Assembly: GCA_035326105.1 (NCBI GenBank)
Contig: DAOKYO010000002.1
Span: forward strand, 496,001 to 560,000
DNA from: Bacilli bacterium
Lineage (GTDB): Bacteria; Bacillota_I; Bacilli_A; RFN20; CAG-826
Length of the DNA: 64,000 nt
Direction: 5' to 3'
The translations under genes were made by a program, and so were the position numbers. Below the pieces are notes generated by a model. The model ran no database searches, was not told where the DNA came from, and worked only from the letters and a program-made list of their open reading frames with translations. Below are positions 26,888 to 35,486 of the stretch, piece after piece. Position 1 is the stretch's first letter. The number at the start of each line of letters is the position of its first letter.

Positions 26888-27032
26888 AATTATAGTTTTC
26901 CTTCGTTTTAAAACATATCCTATTTGATTTATTATACTCCATTAGGATTAATTGTAATTGATTTATGGACCCCTTCGCAAAGGATAGAATTACGATAATT
27001 TCTTTTGATTATTAAACATAATATTGTTTAAC

Positions 27033-27060
27033 AAAAAAACACTTTGTAAGCACAAAGTGT
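27033..27060 (-). terminator. Terminator after tRNA-Glu (CTC)
   Basis: ACACTTTGT/ACAAAGTGT nine-base perfect stem with a four-base loop and seven T residues on the minus strand. Confidence 0.85.
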
Positions 27061-27074
27061 CTTGTTCGCATCGA

Positions 27075-27151
27075 TGGTGATCCGTATGGGATTCGAACCC
27101 ATGAATGTATCCTTGAGAGGGATATGAGTTAAGCCGCTTCTCCAACGGACC
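27075..27151 (-). tRNA. tRNA-Glu (anticodon CTC)
   Basis: Acceptor GGTCCGT pairs with ACGGATC. The anticodon stem is TATCC/GGATA around loop CTCTCAA, the T arm is GGGTTCGAATCCC, and CCA is encoded. It differs from the tRNA-Glu at 10071 mainly in the acceptor and anticodon stems. It begins 23 bases after the gltX stop with no terminator between, so it is probably on the gltX transcript. Confidence 0.95.
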
Positions 27152-27174
27152 AAGCGCATTAAATTAAACCATAA

Positions 27175-28839
27175 TTATTGAAGTTTTTCAATAACGTATT
27201 TAATACGAAATGCAAATTCTTCTGGTCCTAAGACCTGAATAATATAATAAAGATTCGGAGATTGTCTTAAACCAGTCAAAGCCACCCGTAAAATTTCTGC
27301 AAAATCACCGATATTGCCAACGTAATCGGCAGGATTAGCTTTATATAATTTTCCACTTGGAGCAAAACGGTGGCGCGAGGCTATTTGCTTAAGGCTTTCA
27401 AACCAATCGTGTTCATCAAGGCTAAAGTCCGTTGCATTTAAAACATCATTTAAGGATTCCTTAATAACTAAACTTTCAATATTGGAATTAAATGGTAGAT
27501 CACCGTTTGTTAGTTCAATATAAAATGGGCGATAAAAAAACTTAATCGCCGGATAAATATCGCTGAAGGTTGAATAATCTTTTCTTGGTTTGGCAATTCC
27601 TCTTTCAATGCCCATAATACTGACAAAATACGGGAGGTTGCTTTCAATAAGGGAGGCAAAATCCGCATTGTAAGATTTAGCCCAGTTCAATGCCCGATTG
27701 GATATTGTTTCCGCATCCAAAAGGCCCAATATTTCTTTAGCAAAATAATTGACTTTATCGAGGTCAAACAATGCCCCATCCAATGACATTTTAGAAAAAC
27801 TAAACTTAAACCGGTCTAAGCTTTGGCTCTTATTCTGCGCCCACCACTCTTCGAAATTGCTATTTGCAATACTTAATAGGTAGGTGTTTACCGCTTCTAA
27901 AGGATATCCTTTTTCGATAAAGAAACTAACCGCCGCTTCCGGATCTTTCCGTTTGCTAAGTTTCCGTTTGTTTCCGTTATCCAATTTGTTAATAACCGGC
28001 AGATGGGCATATCCCGGTGCTTCCCAGCCAAGTGACTCAAATAATTGAATATGAATCGGAAGTGACGATAACCATTCTTCACCCCGAGTTACGCAATTTG
28101 TCCGCATAAAATGATCATCCACAATGTGGGCAAAGTGATAGGTTGGAAGTCCGTCACTTTTCATAATAATAATATCCTGATCGTTTTCGGTTAATTCCAT
28201 TTTTCCCCGAATCAGGTCGACGACCTTAATTTTATGATTATGGTTACCCGGCGACTTAAACCGAATAACATAAGGTTCGTTGTTCTTAATGCGCTCTAAC
28301 GCTTCTTCCTGCGGAATAAAACGGCAATGAGCATAAGGACCGTAGTAGCCCGGTATCACTTTGCTTTGTTCTTGCCGGTTACGCATTTCGCTTAACTCTT
28401 CCGGAGTACAAAAACAGGGATAAGCCAAGTCTCTTTCAATCATGCTTTTAATAACAATCTTATAAATATTGGCCCTTTGACTTTGAACATAAGGTCCGTA
28501 ATCCCCACGTTGCTGATCACCTAAATAGCCCTCATCAGGTTCAATTCCAAAAGCTTTCAATTCTTTGAGCAAGAGATTGCCCGCGCCCACAATTTCGCGT
28601 TTACTATCGGTGTCCTCGAGACGGGTAAAAAACACACCTTGAGAATCGGATGCAACCTTGCGGGCGATAAGTGAAGTAAAAAGCGATCCTGTATGTAAAA
28701 ACCCGGTTGGAGAAGGAGCAAATCTAGTTACCATAGCCCCTGTTTCCAACTTGCGGGGGGGAAATTGTTTTTCTAAATCGTCAATCGTCTCTGCTATGTC
28801 CGGAAAAATAATATTTGCTAATTCGTGTGCCGTTGCCAT
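27175..28839 (-). CDS. gltX: Glutamyl-tRNA synthetase
   Basis: 554 residues, class I aminoacyl-tRNA synthetase that charges tRNA-Glu. The HIGH-like motif is in RFAPSPTGFLHTGS (about residues 39-52) and the KMSKS-like motif in KLSKRKDP. About 38 residues precede the catalytic start, including IIFPDIAETIDDLEKQFPPR, an N-terminal extension known from Erysipelotrichia- and Mollicutes-type enzymes as I remember. I chose ATG 28839 since GGAGG precedes it; the longer frame to 28869 has no ribosome site. A cognate tRNA-Glu gene follows directly. It is divergent from tRNA-Gly. Confidence 0.95.
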   Translation of the reverse strand: MATAHELANIIFPDIAETIDDLEKQFPPRKLETGAMVTRFAPSPTGFLHTGSLFTSLIARKVASDSQGVFFTRLEDTDSKREIVGAGNLLLKELKAFGIEPDEGYLGDQQRGDYGPYVQSQRANIYKIVIKSMIERDLAYPCFCTPEELSEMRNRQEQSKVIPGYYGPYAHCRFIPQEEALERIKNNEPYVIRFKSPGNHNHKIKVVDLIRGKMELTENDQDIIIMKSDGLPTYHFAHIVDDHFMRTNCVTRGEEWLSSLPIHIQLFESLGWEAPGYAHLPVINKLDNGNKRKLSKRKDPEAAVSFFIEKGYPLEAVNTYLLSIANSNFEEWWAQNKSQSLDRFKFSFSKMSLDGALFDLDKVNYFAKEILGLLDAETISNRALNWAKSYNADFASLIESNLPYFVSIMGIERGIAKPRKDYSTFSDIYPAIKFFYRPFYIELTNGDLPFNSNIESLVIKESLNDVLNATDFSLDEHDWFESLKQIASRHRFAPSGKLYKANPADYVGNIGDFAEILRVALTGLRQSPNLYYIIQVLGPEEFAFRIKYVIEKLQ

Positions 28840-28886
28840 AATGCCTCCAAATCCTAATAATAATACCATAGCCGAGAAATAAAGTA

Positions 28887-28936
28887 ATTATATTAAGCGA
28901 AAAGTTCTTGCAATATATCTTCCGCTCTCATATAAT
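28887..28936. promoter_or_regulatory. Promoter of tRNA-Gly and possible divergent gltX promoter
   Basis: On the plus strand TTGCAA (28908-28913), 17-bp spacer and TATAAT (28931-28936) precede tRNA-Gly. Because TTGCAA is self-complementary, the same hexamer also faces a TATAAT on the minus strand (28892-28887) with a 15-bp spacer, toward gltX. The plus-strand promoter is solid; the minus-strand one is speculative. Confidence 0.65.
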
Positions 28937-28952
28937 AAAAAACGCAATCAAT

Positions 28953-29026
28953 GCAGGTGTAGTTCAATGGTAGAACACTACCTTGCCAAGGTAGATACGC
29001 GGGTTCGATTCCCGTCACCTGCTCCA
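28953..29026 (+). tRNA. tRNA-Gly (anticodon GCC)
   Basis: Acceptor GCAGGTG pairs with CACCTGC. The anticodon stem is CTACC/GGTAG around loop TTGCCAA, the T arm is GGGTTCGATTCCC, and CCA is encoded (29024-29026). Confidence 0.96.
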
Positions 29027-29066
29027 GTTTCTAGATTTTATTATTTGAAGGCAAATATAAATAGTT

Positions 29067-29100
29067 TAAAATCACTCAAAATTGGGTGATTTTTTCTATT
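29067..29100 (+). terminator. Terminator after tRNA-Gly
   Basis: AAATCACTC/GGGTGATTT stem followed by TTTTTCTATTTTT, 40 bases after the tRNA. Confidence 0.7.
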
Positions 29101-29693
29101 TTTATGGGTAAATATATTAAATTTTAATTTTTATCAGCCGTCTTCTCAATCAAATACGAAAATAAATAACTGCATCTATTTGCTTGTAACCGGTTATATT
29201 GCTTTGTCTTCGGTTCCGTCTTTTATGATAACAATCCCGCATATATCTTTCAGTCTTCCGTTCCCGTCGGATTCACTGAACTTATGGAATTTGTTTCCTC
29301 TTCAATTCTAGCAGCTTCATCTACTGCCGGTTTGTAATTGAATAATCCCCATCGGGCTGAAACAAAAGCCGAAAAATTCGGTTCTTTACTTTCATAAGAT
29401 TCCCCTTTAAGAAAATCATTACCATAGAAATATTTTTCTCTATTATATTTAAGAGAATATCTTATAAACAAGGACGTTAAAAATTCTCTATCGTCGATTC
29501 TTTATGAGCAAAATTTTCCAATGAATACTTTGTATGGTTTGGTTTTAAGAGAGCGATGATATTTTTTCTATATACTGCCACTGAAAATTATTATTTCTAG
29601 GTTAATTAATTTTAGAACTAGCATTTTAGCCCATAAACACACACATAAATCAAAAAAAATATATAAATCTTTCTGTTTATAACCGATTAGCGA
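29101..29693. other. Intergenic stretch, possibly decayed sequence
   Basis: About 590 bases without a gene I can support. A 73-codon frame on the minus strand (29250-29471) needs a TTG start and has no ribosome site. No RNA structure or repeat was recognised. Confidence 0.45.
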
Positions 29694-29722
29694 TTGATAA
29701 AAAGAACTTTTTTTCCTAAAAT
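29694..29722 (+). promoter_or_regulatory. Promoter of the membrane protein/lipoprotein pair
   Basis: TTGATA, 17-bp spacer, TAAAAT (5 of 6 matches in each box), 20 bases before the ATG at 29743, giving a very short leader that contains the TGGAG ribosome site. Confidence 0.6.
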
Positions 29723-29742
29723 GTATGCACTGGAGTTTTGTT

Positions 29743-30225
29743 ATGAAAAAAATATCCCTTGATCGCATTCTCCTTGTCATAACCTATCTATTAACGATTG
29801 GCATCGGACTTTTTATTTACGGTGATTATTTATATGAGCCGGTGAATCAATCATCCTTAATTGGAATAAATGCCGTTCAAATTTATAACAACAATGGGCA
29901 TATAACCGCCAACTGGGTAATAATATCTGCCTTTGTTCTTCCGTTTGTTGTGGTCCAAGTAATTTTTCTTTTTTATGTTCTCGTGAACAAGAAAACTTTT
30001 TGGAAAGCCCTTCTGGCTATTGGATTGGTTTTTGCCTTTGCCTACTCGATTGTTATCTTTGCCTCGGGAGACTCCTATGTATATAGTGTTATTGATGGCG
30101 AAAAGGTTTATTTATACGATAACTATCGCCTTGGATATGGTAGTGTTTGTGCAATTATATTTTCCTCTATCGGAATTTTATTCTCATCCGGTATCGCTAT
30201 AAATCAAATGAGGAGACTAGGGTAA
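29743..30225 (+). CDS. Four-helix membrane protein of unknown function
   Basis: 160 residues with four hydrophobic helices (about 8-30, 55-80, 88-108, 132-152) joined by short polar loops. I recognise no family. The ATG at 29743 is preferred over 29725 because TGGAG lies seven bases before it. The lipoprotein gene follows after three bases, so they form a two-gene operon and may act together at the membrane (inference). Codon use and AT content look like the neighbours. Confidence 0.75.
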   Translation: MKKISLDRILLVITYLLTIGIGLFIYGDYLYEPVNQSSLIGINAVQIYNNNGHITANWVIISAFVLPFVVVQVIFLFYVLVNKKTFWKALLAIGLVFAFAYSIVIFASGDSYVYSVIDGEKVYLYDNYRLGYGSVCAIIFSSIGILFSSGIAINQMRRLG

Positions 30226-30228
30226 AAA

Positions 30229-31320
30229 ATGAAAAGCAAAAAAATAAAGAGCCTAGTTTTATCATTAACTACGATGACTCTATTAGCGGCTTGCCAAGGA
30301 ATCATTGAACCTATCAGTTCAGGGCCCAATGATGAGCAAATGCTGGATCAAGCCCTTGACAGCGCACTTTTTAACTTTTATCGCATCAATGAAAAGCACG
30401 ACAAGGATGCCACTTATGGAGCCCATGAGACCGATGCCTTTATAACCAAAAAAGGCGATATTCGCCTTGATGTTTACCATAATCCATTTATCGGCTTAAG
30501 CGATGTAGAATATTTAGAACGCTTTTATTTTGCCTATGAGGAGACTGGTTTTGACTACTATTACTATAGCAATCAAAAAAATAACGGCACTTTTGGATTA
30601 GGTTATTCTTTTCAACAACAGATAACCACCGGCCATGATTTATCCGATTTACCGATTACGGAGTCGAGGTTAAGCCATTTCGGTATTTATAACATCTCTG
30701 CTTTGGATGAAGCTATGTTTGTTTACGATGAAAATGCCAGCGGTTACTATAATTTGCTGCCGGATTACTTTGATTCGGTTAGCGAACGTTTCTTCTACTC
30801 AGTCGATACGGTTGATCACACTTTAACTAATTTTCGCATTCGCGTTGTCGATAACACCATTCGTTCTTTAACCTTTAGTTTTACCGACAATGAAACTGAA
30901 GAAACCGACACTAGAACTCTTTACTACTATTTCAACGAGGCTCCCATCAGTGCCCCGGAGACCTCATTAATCAATAACGTGTCTTTCTTCATTTTGGAAA
31001 ACGATAATTTGCCGAGTGAAGAGGTTATCGTTTCCTCCGAAACAACTATTGATTACTATTGCTCTTTCTCACTTTTGAAAGATAATGTAAACTTTTTGGC
31101 CAACGATGCCAAATATATGGTGAAAAAAACCGAACTTTTTGTAGAGGACAATGACACGTCAATTTTATTAGATGAAAATGAAAACGAAGAGGGGATAACT
31201 GAACGTATTTTCAAATTATCCTCTTCCCCCATCAGTGGTAGTCGTTATACTTTAAAAATTACTGTCGTCGAAAAAGATAGTTTAGTTGCCAACGATTTCT
31301 TTTATAGTTTTATTTATTGA
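30229..31320 (+). CDS. Lipoprotein of unknown function
   Basis: 363 residues. The signal peptide has basic residues, a hydrophobic stretch and the lipobox LLAAC at about residues 18-22, so it is anchored on the outer face of the membrane. The rest is rich in Tyr, Asp and Asn with many predicted beta strands, for example segments like ETEETDTRTLYYYFNEAP. I recognise no domain. It follows the four-helix protein gene by three bases. Its last 11 bases overlap the 3' end of the convergent membrane gene at 31310. Confidence 0.8.
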   Translation: MKSKKIKSLVLSLTTMTLLAACQGIIEPISSGPNDEQMLDQALDSALFNFYRINEKHDKDATYGAHETDAFITKKGDIRLDVYHNPFIGLSDVEYLERFYFAYEETGFDYYYYSNQKNNGTFGLGYSFQQQITTGHDLSDLPITESRLSHFGIYNISALDEAMFVYDENASGYYNLLPDYFDSVSERFFYSVDTVDHTLTNFRIRVVDNTIRSLTFSFTDNETEETDTRTLYYYFNEAPISAPETSLINNVSFFILENDNLPSEEVIVSSETTIDYYCSFSLLKDNVNFLANDAKYMVKKTELFVEDNDTSILLDENENEEGITERIFKLSSSPISGSRYTLKITVVEKDSLVANDFFYSFIY

Positions 31321-32353
31321 TTTTTTCTTCTTCCGCAACATCTGGGCCTTCTTTTTTCATGGAGAATCCCACTTGCGTCCTTAGGGTAATAAGATAGATC
31401 TCGATCTTTTTTTTCGTTTCGCTATCAATGTCCGGACGCGACAAAAGGCTGTTGGCATCCCGAGTAATAACATTTAAAAAGTAATTGGCGTTATTGCGAA
31501 AGAAAATATCGTATAGTACATCGCTAACCGTGTAGAGACGATAAATAAAAAACACTGATGGTAAGAGGCCAAAAATCATTCCTAAAGTAAAAGCCAATTT
31601 TAAATCATCCGGAAACCGGAAATAGGATAAAAGAGCTCCCCCGGCAAAAAAGATGATAAAAGTTAAAAACGGAAGTAATAATTCACGAAACAAAACCGCA
31701 TAATGAACTTTTTTAAACGCGGCATAGGGGGATGTTATTTCCAGTTTAACCTGACTGGAAGTGAGTACCGTAAGTCCCAGTGCATAGTTGATAAAAAATC
31801 CGCGGATAAGTGTTCGAATGATGATGTAAACCGTGGTCACTAGGAAAGCGATTAAATATAAAACCATCGCCCAGGGGCGAATTACATCCCAATTGGTGTT
31901 TAAATAGGTCGATGCTCCGGCAAAACCGCTGGTTTGGATTATACTCTCGAGTTCGCTCATAAACGACTGGACCGATGGAAATAAAGGACTGACAAGCGAG
32001 AGAATAATTGATTCAACAAAGAGGGAGACAAAAAAGATCAAAATGCCCCGAAGCAGTGTACCTATCGGTTGATATGTGTGGAAAATTTTTTCTTGATACC
32101 CGGCTAAAAAATTCCGATAGAGTCCCCTTTTAAAATTGCTGTCCATCATAGCCCGGACATTGGCAAGATGAATTGTAAAAAGAAAAGGCACAATTAAAAA
32201 CGGAAATAGAAGAATGATAATTCCCGGGACGAAATAATCGATTATAAACGAAATTGCTATTACCGAATAAAGAGCAAAACTTAAAGCAAAATGTCGTCCG
32301 TTCGGACGACTGATGTTCTTTTTATAATACTGAGCGAATTCACTATACTTCAT
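31310..32353 (-). CDS. Multi-helix membrane protein of unknown function
   Basis: 347 residues with about six helices: two near 22-65, two near 105-180 and two near 230-275, plus a charged C-terminal tail. Both ends face the cytoplasm if positive-inside holds. The family is not recognised. Its ATG overlaps the stop of the NERD-like gene by ATGA (32350-32353), so the two are translationally coupled and probably interact. The gene is convergent with the lipoprotein gene and overlaps it tail to tail. Confidence 0.8.
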   Translation of the reverse strand: MKYSEFAQYYKKNISRPNGRHFALSFALYSVIAISFIIDYFVPGIIILLFPFLIVPFLFTIHLANVRAMMDSNFKRGLYRNFLAGYQEKIFHTYQPIGTLLRGILIFFVSLFVESIILSLVSPLFPSVQSFMSELESIIQTSGFAGASTYLNTNWDVIRPWAMVLYLIAFLVTTVYIIIRTLIRGFFINYALGLTVLTSSQVKLEITSPYAAFKKVHYAVLFRELLLPFLTFIIFFAGGALLSYFRFPDDLKLAFTLGMIFGLLPSVFFIYRLYTVSDVLYDIFFRNNANYFLNVITRDANSLLSRPDIDSETKKKIEIYLITLRTQVGFSMKKEGPDVAEEEKINK

Positions 32354-32991
32354 TTCTTCTTCTCCCGGTCATGCCGCTTATTGATGCGGTCGATATCATG
32401 CACCGCCGCATGCAATTGCTCGGAATTTAAGGGTTCAACCGGACGAGATTCAATTGCCTGAACTAAACGATATAAATCATGACGGTTAATAATATACTCT
32501 GTTTTTGATGTCGTGGCGACATTGTCAACATTAACATCATCATTGACGAGAACAACCGAAATAAATAAATCATGATCAATACCGGTTATCAAGGCCAACT
32601 TATCGATGCGAAGTCGATTCCACATCAAGGGGTTCTCAATCGGAACTTCCTTTTTCGACCGACCTTTTTTATTTTGATAACTGATTAACATTTGATCGGC
32701 GGCGCTGCCTTTGAGTGAAAATGAATAATATCTATCTTTGATGACATAAATATATTTATCGCCAAAAACAATATGATCAATATTCGCCGTTGAATTAGCA
32801 TCCAACTTTAAAATCATTTGATTGATCAAATAAAAATCAAAATAAAGAGTAACTTTTCTTACCGTGCGATAGAAAATACGCACCGTATTTTTTTGATAAT
32901 AATATTTGCGGAGAGGATGATAGAGAAAGATGGCAAGCAAAACAAGCGAAATAACTCCTACGACCAATAAAAGCCATTGCCAAAAATCCAT
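32350..32991 (-). CDS. Membrane-anchored NERD-like domain protein
   Basis: 213 residues. One N-terminal helix (about 5-25) is followed by a domain resembling NERD (nuclease-related domain): ANIDHIVFGDKYIYVIKDR matches the core pattern of a strand with Asp-His followed by the Val-Ile-x-Lys strand. The last 40 residues are charged. NERD domains belong to the endonuclease-like fold and often sit on membrane anchors; the nuclease residues here look incomplete, so activity is uncertain. It is coupled by ATGA to the next membrane protein gene. Confidence 0.75.
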   Translation of the reverse strand: MDFWQWLLLVVGVISLVLLAIFLYHPLRKYYYQKNTVRIFYRTVRKVTLYFDFYLINQMILKLDANSTANIDHIVFGDKYIYVIKDRYYSFSLKGSAADQMLISYQNKKGRSKKEVPIENPLMWNRLRIDKLALITGIDHDLFISVVLVNDDVNVDNVATTSKTEYIINRHDLYRLVQAIESRPVEPLNSEQLHAAVHDIDRINKRHDREKKK

Positions 32992-33029
32992 GTTATCACC
33001 TCCCTTTAAATATATTTTTTTCTTGCCCC

Positions 33030-33740
33030 TTAGGCAATTTCAAGTGCGACTTCAATCATCTTGGCTAAACCATTTTGTCTTTCTTCCGCTGTGGCCCGCC
33101 GACTATGGTCAACAAAAGAATCCGTAACCGTAAGCAGGCAAAGAGCCTTTTTGTTAAGGCGCGCTGCGGTCGTGTAAAGAGCATAGCTCTCCATCTCGAC
33201 GCCCAAGACACCAAGTTTCTTCCATTTCATCCATGAGTTGGGATCAACATCATAAAAAACATCGCTGCTTAAAACATTTCCCACGTGAGGGACCAATTGA
33301 TGATTCTTAATGGTTTGATAAGCGGACAAGGTTAATTCAAAATCACTGATAGCAGAGTAAGTTCCGCCCAAAAGATTGAACTGTCCTGACCAGTTGCCAT
33401 CCGTGCAAGAGCCGCTGGCGACAATGATATCAAAAAGATGAATATCCTCTTGATAAGTTCCGCATGTTCCAACGCGGATAATTGTTTCCACTCCATAATG
33501 AGTGTAAAGCTCGTGGGAATAGATGCCGATTGATGGTTGACCCATACCGCTGGCCATAACTGATACTAATTTTCCCGCGCGGGTATGCCCCGTGTAGCCA
33601 AAAATATTTCTTACGTCGGTAACTTGTTGAGCGTCTACAAGATAGTTATCGGCAATCCATTTTGCTCGCAATGGATCGCCAGGCATTAATACTGTTTTTG
33701 CAAAAGCACCATCTTTTGCGTTAATGTGGGGTGTTGGCAT
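33030..33740 (-). CDS. deoD: Purine nucleoside phosphorylase, DeoD type
   Basis: 236 residues of the hexameric DeoD family, which splits purine (deoxy)nucleosides with phosphate in salvage. Visible motifs are MPTPHINA at the N-terminus, the phosphate site GDPLRAKWIA, VGTCG in the middle, VEMESYALY for substrate 2-OH binding, and TVTDSFVDH with the catalytic Asp near the base. I chose the ATG at 33740 (AGGAGG seven bases upstream). It is a single gene ending 38 bases before the NERD-like gene. Confidence 0.96.
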   Translation of the reverse strand: MPTPHINAKDGAFAKTVLMPGDPLRAKWIADNYLVDAQQVTDVRNIFGYTGHTRAGKLVSVMASGMGQPSIGIYSHELYTHYGVETIIRVGTCGTYQEDIHLFDIIVASGSCTDGNWSGQFNLLGGTYSAISDFELTLSAYQTIKNHQLVPHVGNVLSSDVFYDVDPNSWMKWKKLGVLGVEMESYALYTTAARLNKKALCLLTVTDSFVDHSRRATAEERQNGLAKMIEVALEIA

Positions 33741-33861
33741 AATTTTTCCTCCTAATACCAAATGCGAAAATCGCTAAATAATTGTGGGGGAAGGCTGAAA
33801 GCCTTCAAATCGCAAACTCCCCGGGCCTAAAAAGCAAATTTTGCTTAGGGAAACCGGAAAA

Positions 33862-34383
33862 TCACTCGGTGGCTAAGCCACCGCTTGGAACGGTAAAATC
33901 AAGGTCGATACCGATATCGGCATAATCGCCAACAGTCAGATTATCAAAGTTATCTTCTGCTAGGGCGTCTTTATATTCTTCAAATAAAGCTTCGTCGATA
34001 AATATGACCTTTTCTCCCGCCGCTTTATCCATCTTAAGAGCCCGATAAACAAGAATGGTCTCGGTCTTATCATCGGGGTTAACTTCAGGATTGGGATAAT
34101 ATACGCGATCATCAATTACTGTAAACTTGCTGGCAACACCTGTGTTTTCGCCGACATTAAACCGAGCCGCGTTGGATACATCATAGCGAACATTCATTTC
34201 CGAATCATTGATGTAATAAACGACGACTTGATCCGCAACCACTTCAAATTCAAGTTTGCCGGTTGTTGCCTCGGTACGAAAGACAGTCGGATAGCCACTG
34301 CTACTGTTAGCTCCTGTGCCACAGCTCGCTAGTCCAAAAACGGAAACTGCGATAAATGCGAAGCTTAAGAATTGCTTTTTCAT
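33862..34383 (-). CDS. Lipoprotein related to the one at 59998
   Basis: 173 residues. Signal peptide and lipobox GLASC (about residues 17-21) are followed by a Gly/Ser linker and a beta-rich domain. Segments TGKLEFEVVADQVVVYY, FTVIDDRVYYP and LTVGDYADIGID line up with TGSLSFSAVGENIIVSF, FSIVDNELFYKD and VTVGDYLNIYIE of the 340-residue lipoprotein at 59998, so the two are paralogues. The function is unknown. TAGGAGG precedes the ATG. A perfect seven-base inverted repeat (GCTAAAA-TGA-TTTTAGC, 34414-34430) lies just upstream and may be an operator. Confidence 0.82.
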   Translation of the reverse strand: MKKQFLSFAFIAVSVFGLASCGTGANSSSGYPTVFRTEATTGKLEFEVVADQVVVYYINDSEMNVRYDVSNAARFNVGENTGVASKFTVIDDRVYYPNPEVNPDDKTETILVYRALKMDKAAGEKVIFIDEALFEEYKDALAEDNFDNLTVGDYADIGIDLDFTVPSGGLATE

Positions 34384-34413
34384 AAATTGCCTCCTAGCAA
34401 AATATATAGATTC

Positions 34414-34430
34414 GCTAAAATGATTTTAGC
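34414..34430. promoter_or_regulatory. Inverted repeat upstream of the 173-residue lipoprotein gene
   Basis: GCTAAAA, spacer TGA, TTTTAGC, 30 bases before the start codon. It could be a binding site at the promoter; the factor is unknown. Confidence 0.35.
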
Positions 34431-34461
34431 ATATTCAAACTTAGTAAAATAGTCTAAACGC

Positions 34462-35484
34462 CTACTCATTACGGATGGAAGCTTCTTTTTTTCTTCGGTT
34501 ATCCGCCTCACTTCGGCCCCCGCTCGGATAGATATCTATCGGCTCATGCATTTGGCATGCAAGATCATATTTGGTTTCTTCTTCTTGCGAAGCAAAGATT
34601 TGCGAGGTATTCCAATCAACGACCATGGTCGAAGCCACCCAATCGTGAATAGGCCGCTGCCGCTTGGACAAAGTCATAACCGCGACGGATATGAAAAGAG
34701 GGAGCAAATATAGAATTGAACCGATAGTTTCAAAAATGTCGGTTACAAGGTAACGAATAACCATCTGTTTATGGCTTAAGCGATAGCCGGTTATATCGGT
34801 TACGGCTAGACCCATTGCCATTTTGCCGATTGTCCGTCCATCATCGATAAATAGCGGTATGCACAAATGAAAAATAAAACCGGATAAAAAGTAAGAGATG
34901 GCTCCGCCGATAAAAACAAAGTTCCGAATCGGCTTTTGAGCCGTAAAATAACTCGGCATATCTTCCAAATTATTAATTGCTTCCGCATAGGAAGCTGACC
35001 AGAATGAATCAATGGCTCCCTCTTCTAGATCAGTTCGGTAGATATAAGTATAATGCCCGTCTTCGACCGTATAATCGAGGATGATTGCATTCTCGCTATC
35101 CATTTGAAGCACATCCCGATTATATTCAAAGCCGGCGGGATGATCTTCATAAAAACTCGATTCGGTAAAATCAAAACCATCCCAATCAAGATAAAATGAC
35201 CGCATAGCTTGGTCAATGTCATCGTTATCAACATACTGAAGAGGATCTTCGGCATAGCCAGCATAAAGCCCACTGTCGATTTTTATCTCATTAAGAACCA
35301 TGTTATCTTGATAGCCACCCAAGTAATCAAACCAAAGCGGATGAACTGCCACCTGATAAAGTAAAAGACCGATAAAAAAGGCAATGATAAAATCGATAAT
35401 TGCCGCCACCAGTCGTTTCCATAAAGAACCGCCTGCCACCTTTGCTGTTGCCTTTATCGCTGCTCTTTTCCCTTCATTTAACAT
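34462..35484 (-). CDS. RDD-family membrane protein
   Basis: 340 residues. The RDD domain is split: the first helix segment LWKRLVAAIIDFIIAFFIG (about 21-40) has the Arg and Asp typical of RDD proteins. A large extracytoplasmic insert of about 150 residues follows, then the remaining helices with DDGRTIGKMAMGLAV and QRPIHDWVASTMVVD. RDD proteins have been linked to ion exchange and envelope stress, but the role here is unknown. The gene starts two bases after the pullulanase stop, so it belongs to that transcript. Confidence 0.85.
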   Translation of the reverse strand: MLNEGKRAAIKATAKVAGGSLWKRLVAAIIDFIIAFFIGLLLYQVAVHPLWFDYLGGYQDNMVLNEIKIDSGLYAGYAEDPLQYVDNDDIDQAMRSFYLDWDGFDFTESSFYEDHPAGFEYNRDVLQMDSENAIILDYTVEDGHYTYIYRTDLEEGAIDSFWSASYAEAINNLEDMPSYFTAQKPIRNFVFIGGAISYFLSGFIFHLCIPLFIDDGRTIGKMAMGLAVTDITGYRLSHKQMVIRYLVTDIFETIGSILYLLPLFISVAVMTLSKRQRPIHDWVASTMVVDWNTSQIFASQEEETKYDLACQMHEPIDIYPSGGRSEADNRRKKEASIRNE

Positions 35485-35486
35485 GA

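Noticed and set aside
29250..29471. 73-codon frame on the minus strand after tRNA-Gly
   Set aside because: It needs a TTG start, has no ribosome site and no recognisable family; it may be a gene remnant but cannot be supported.
33790..33806. GAAGGCT-GAA-AGCCTTC hairpin upstream of deoD as a terminator or riboswitch
   Set aside because: No T tract follows on either strand and no purine riboswitch core is visible; kept only as an inverted repeat.
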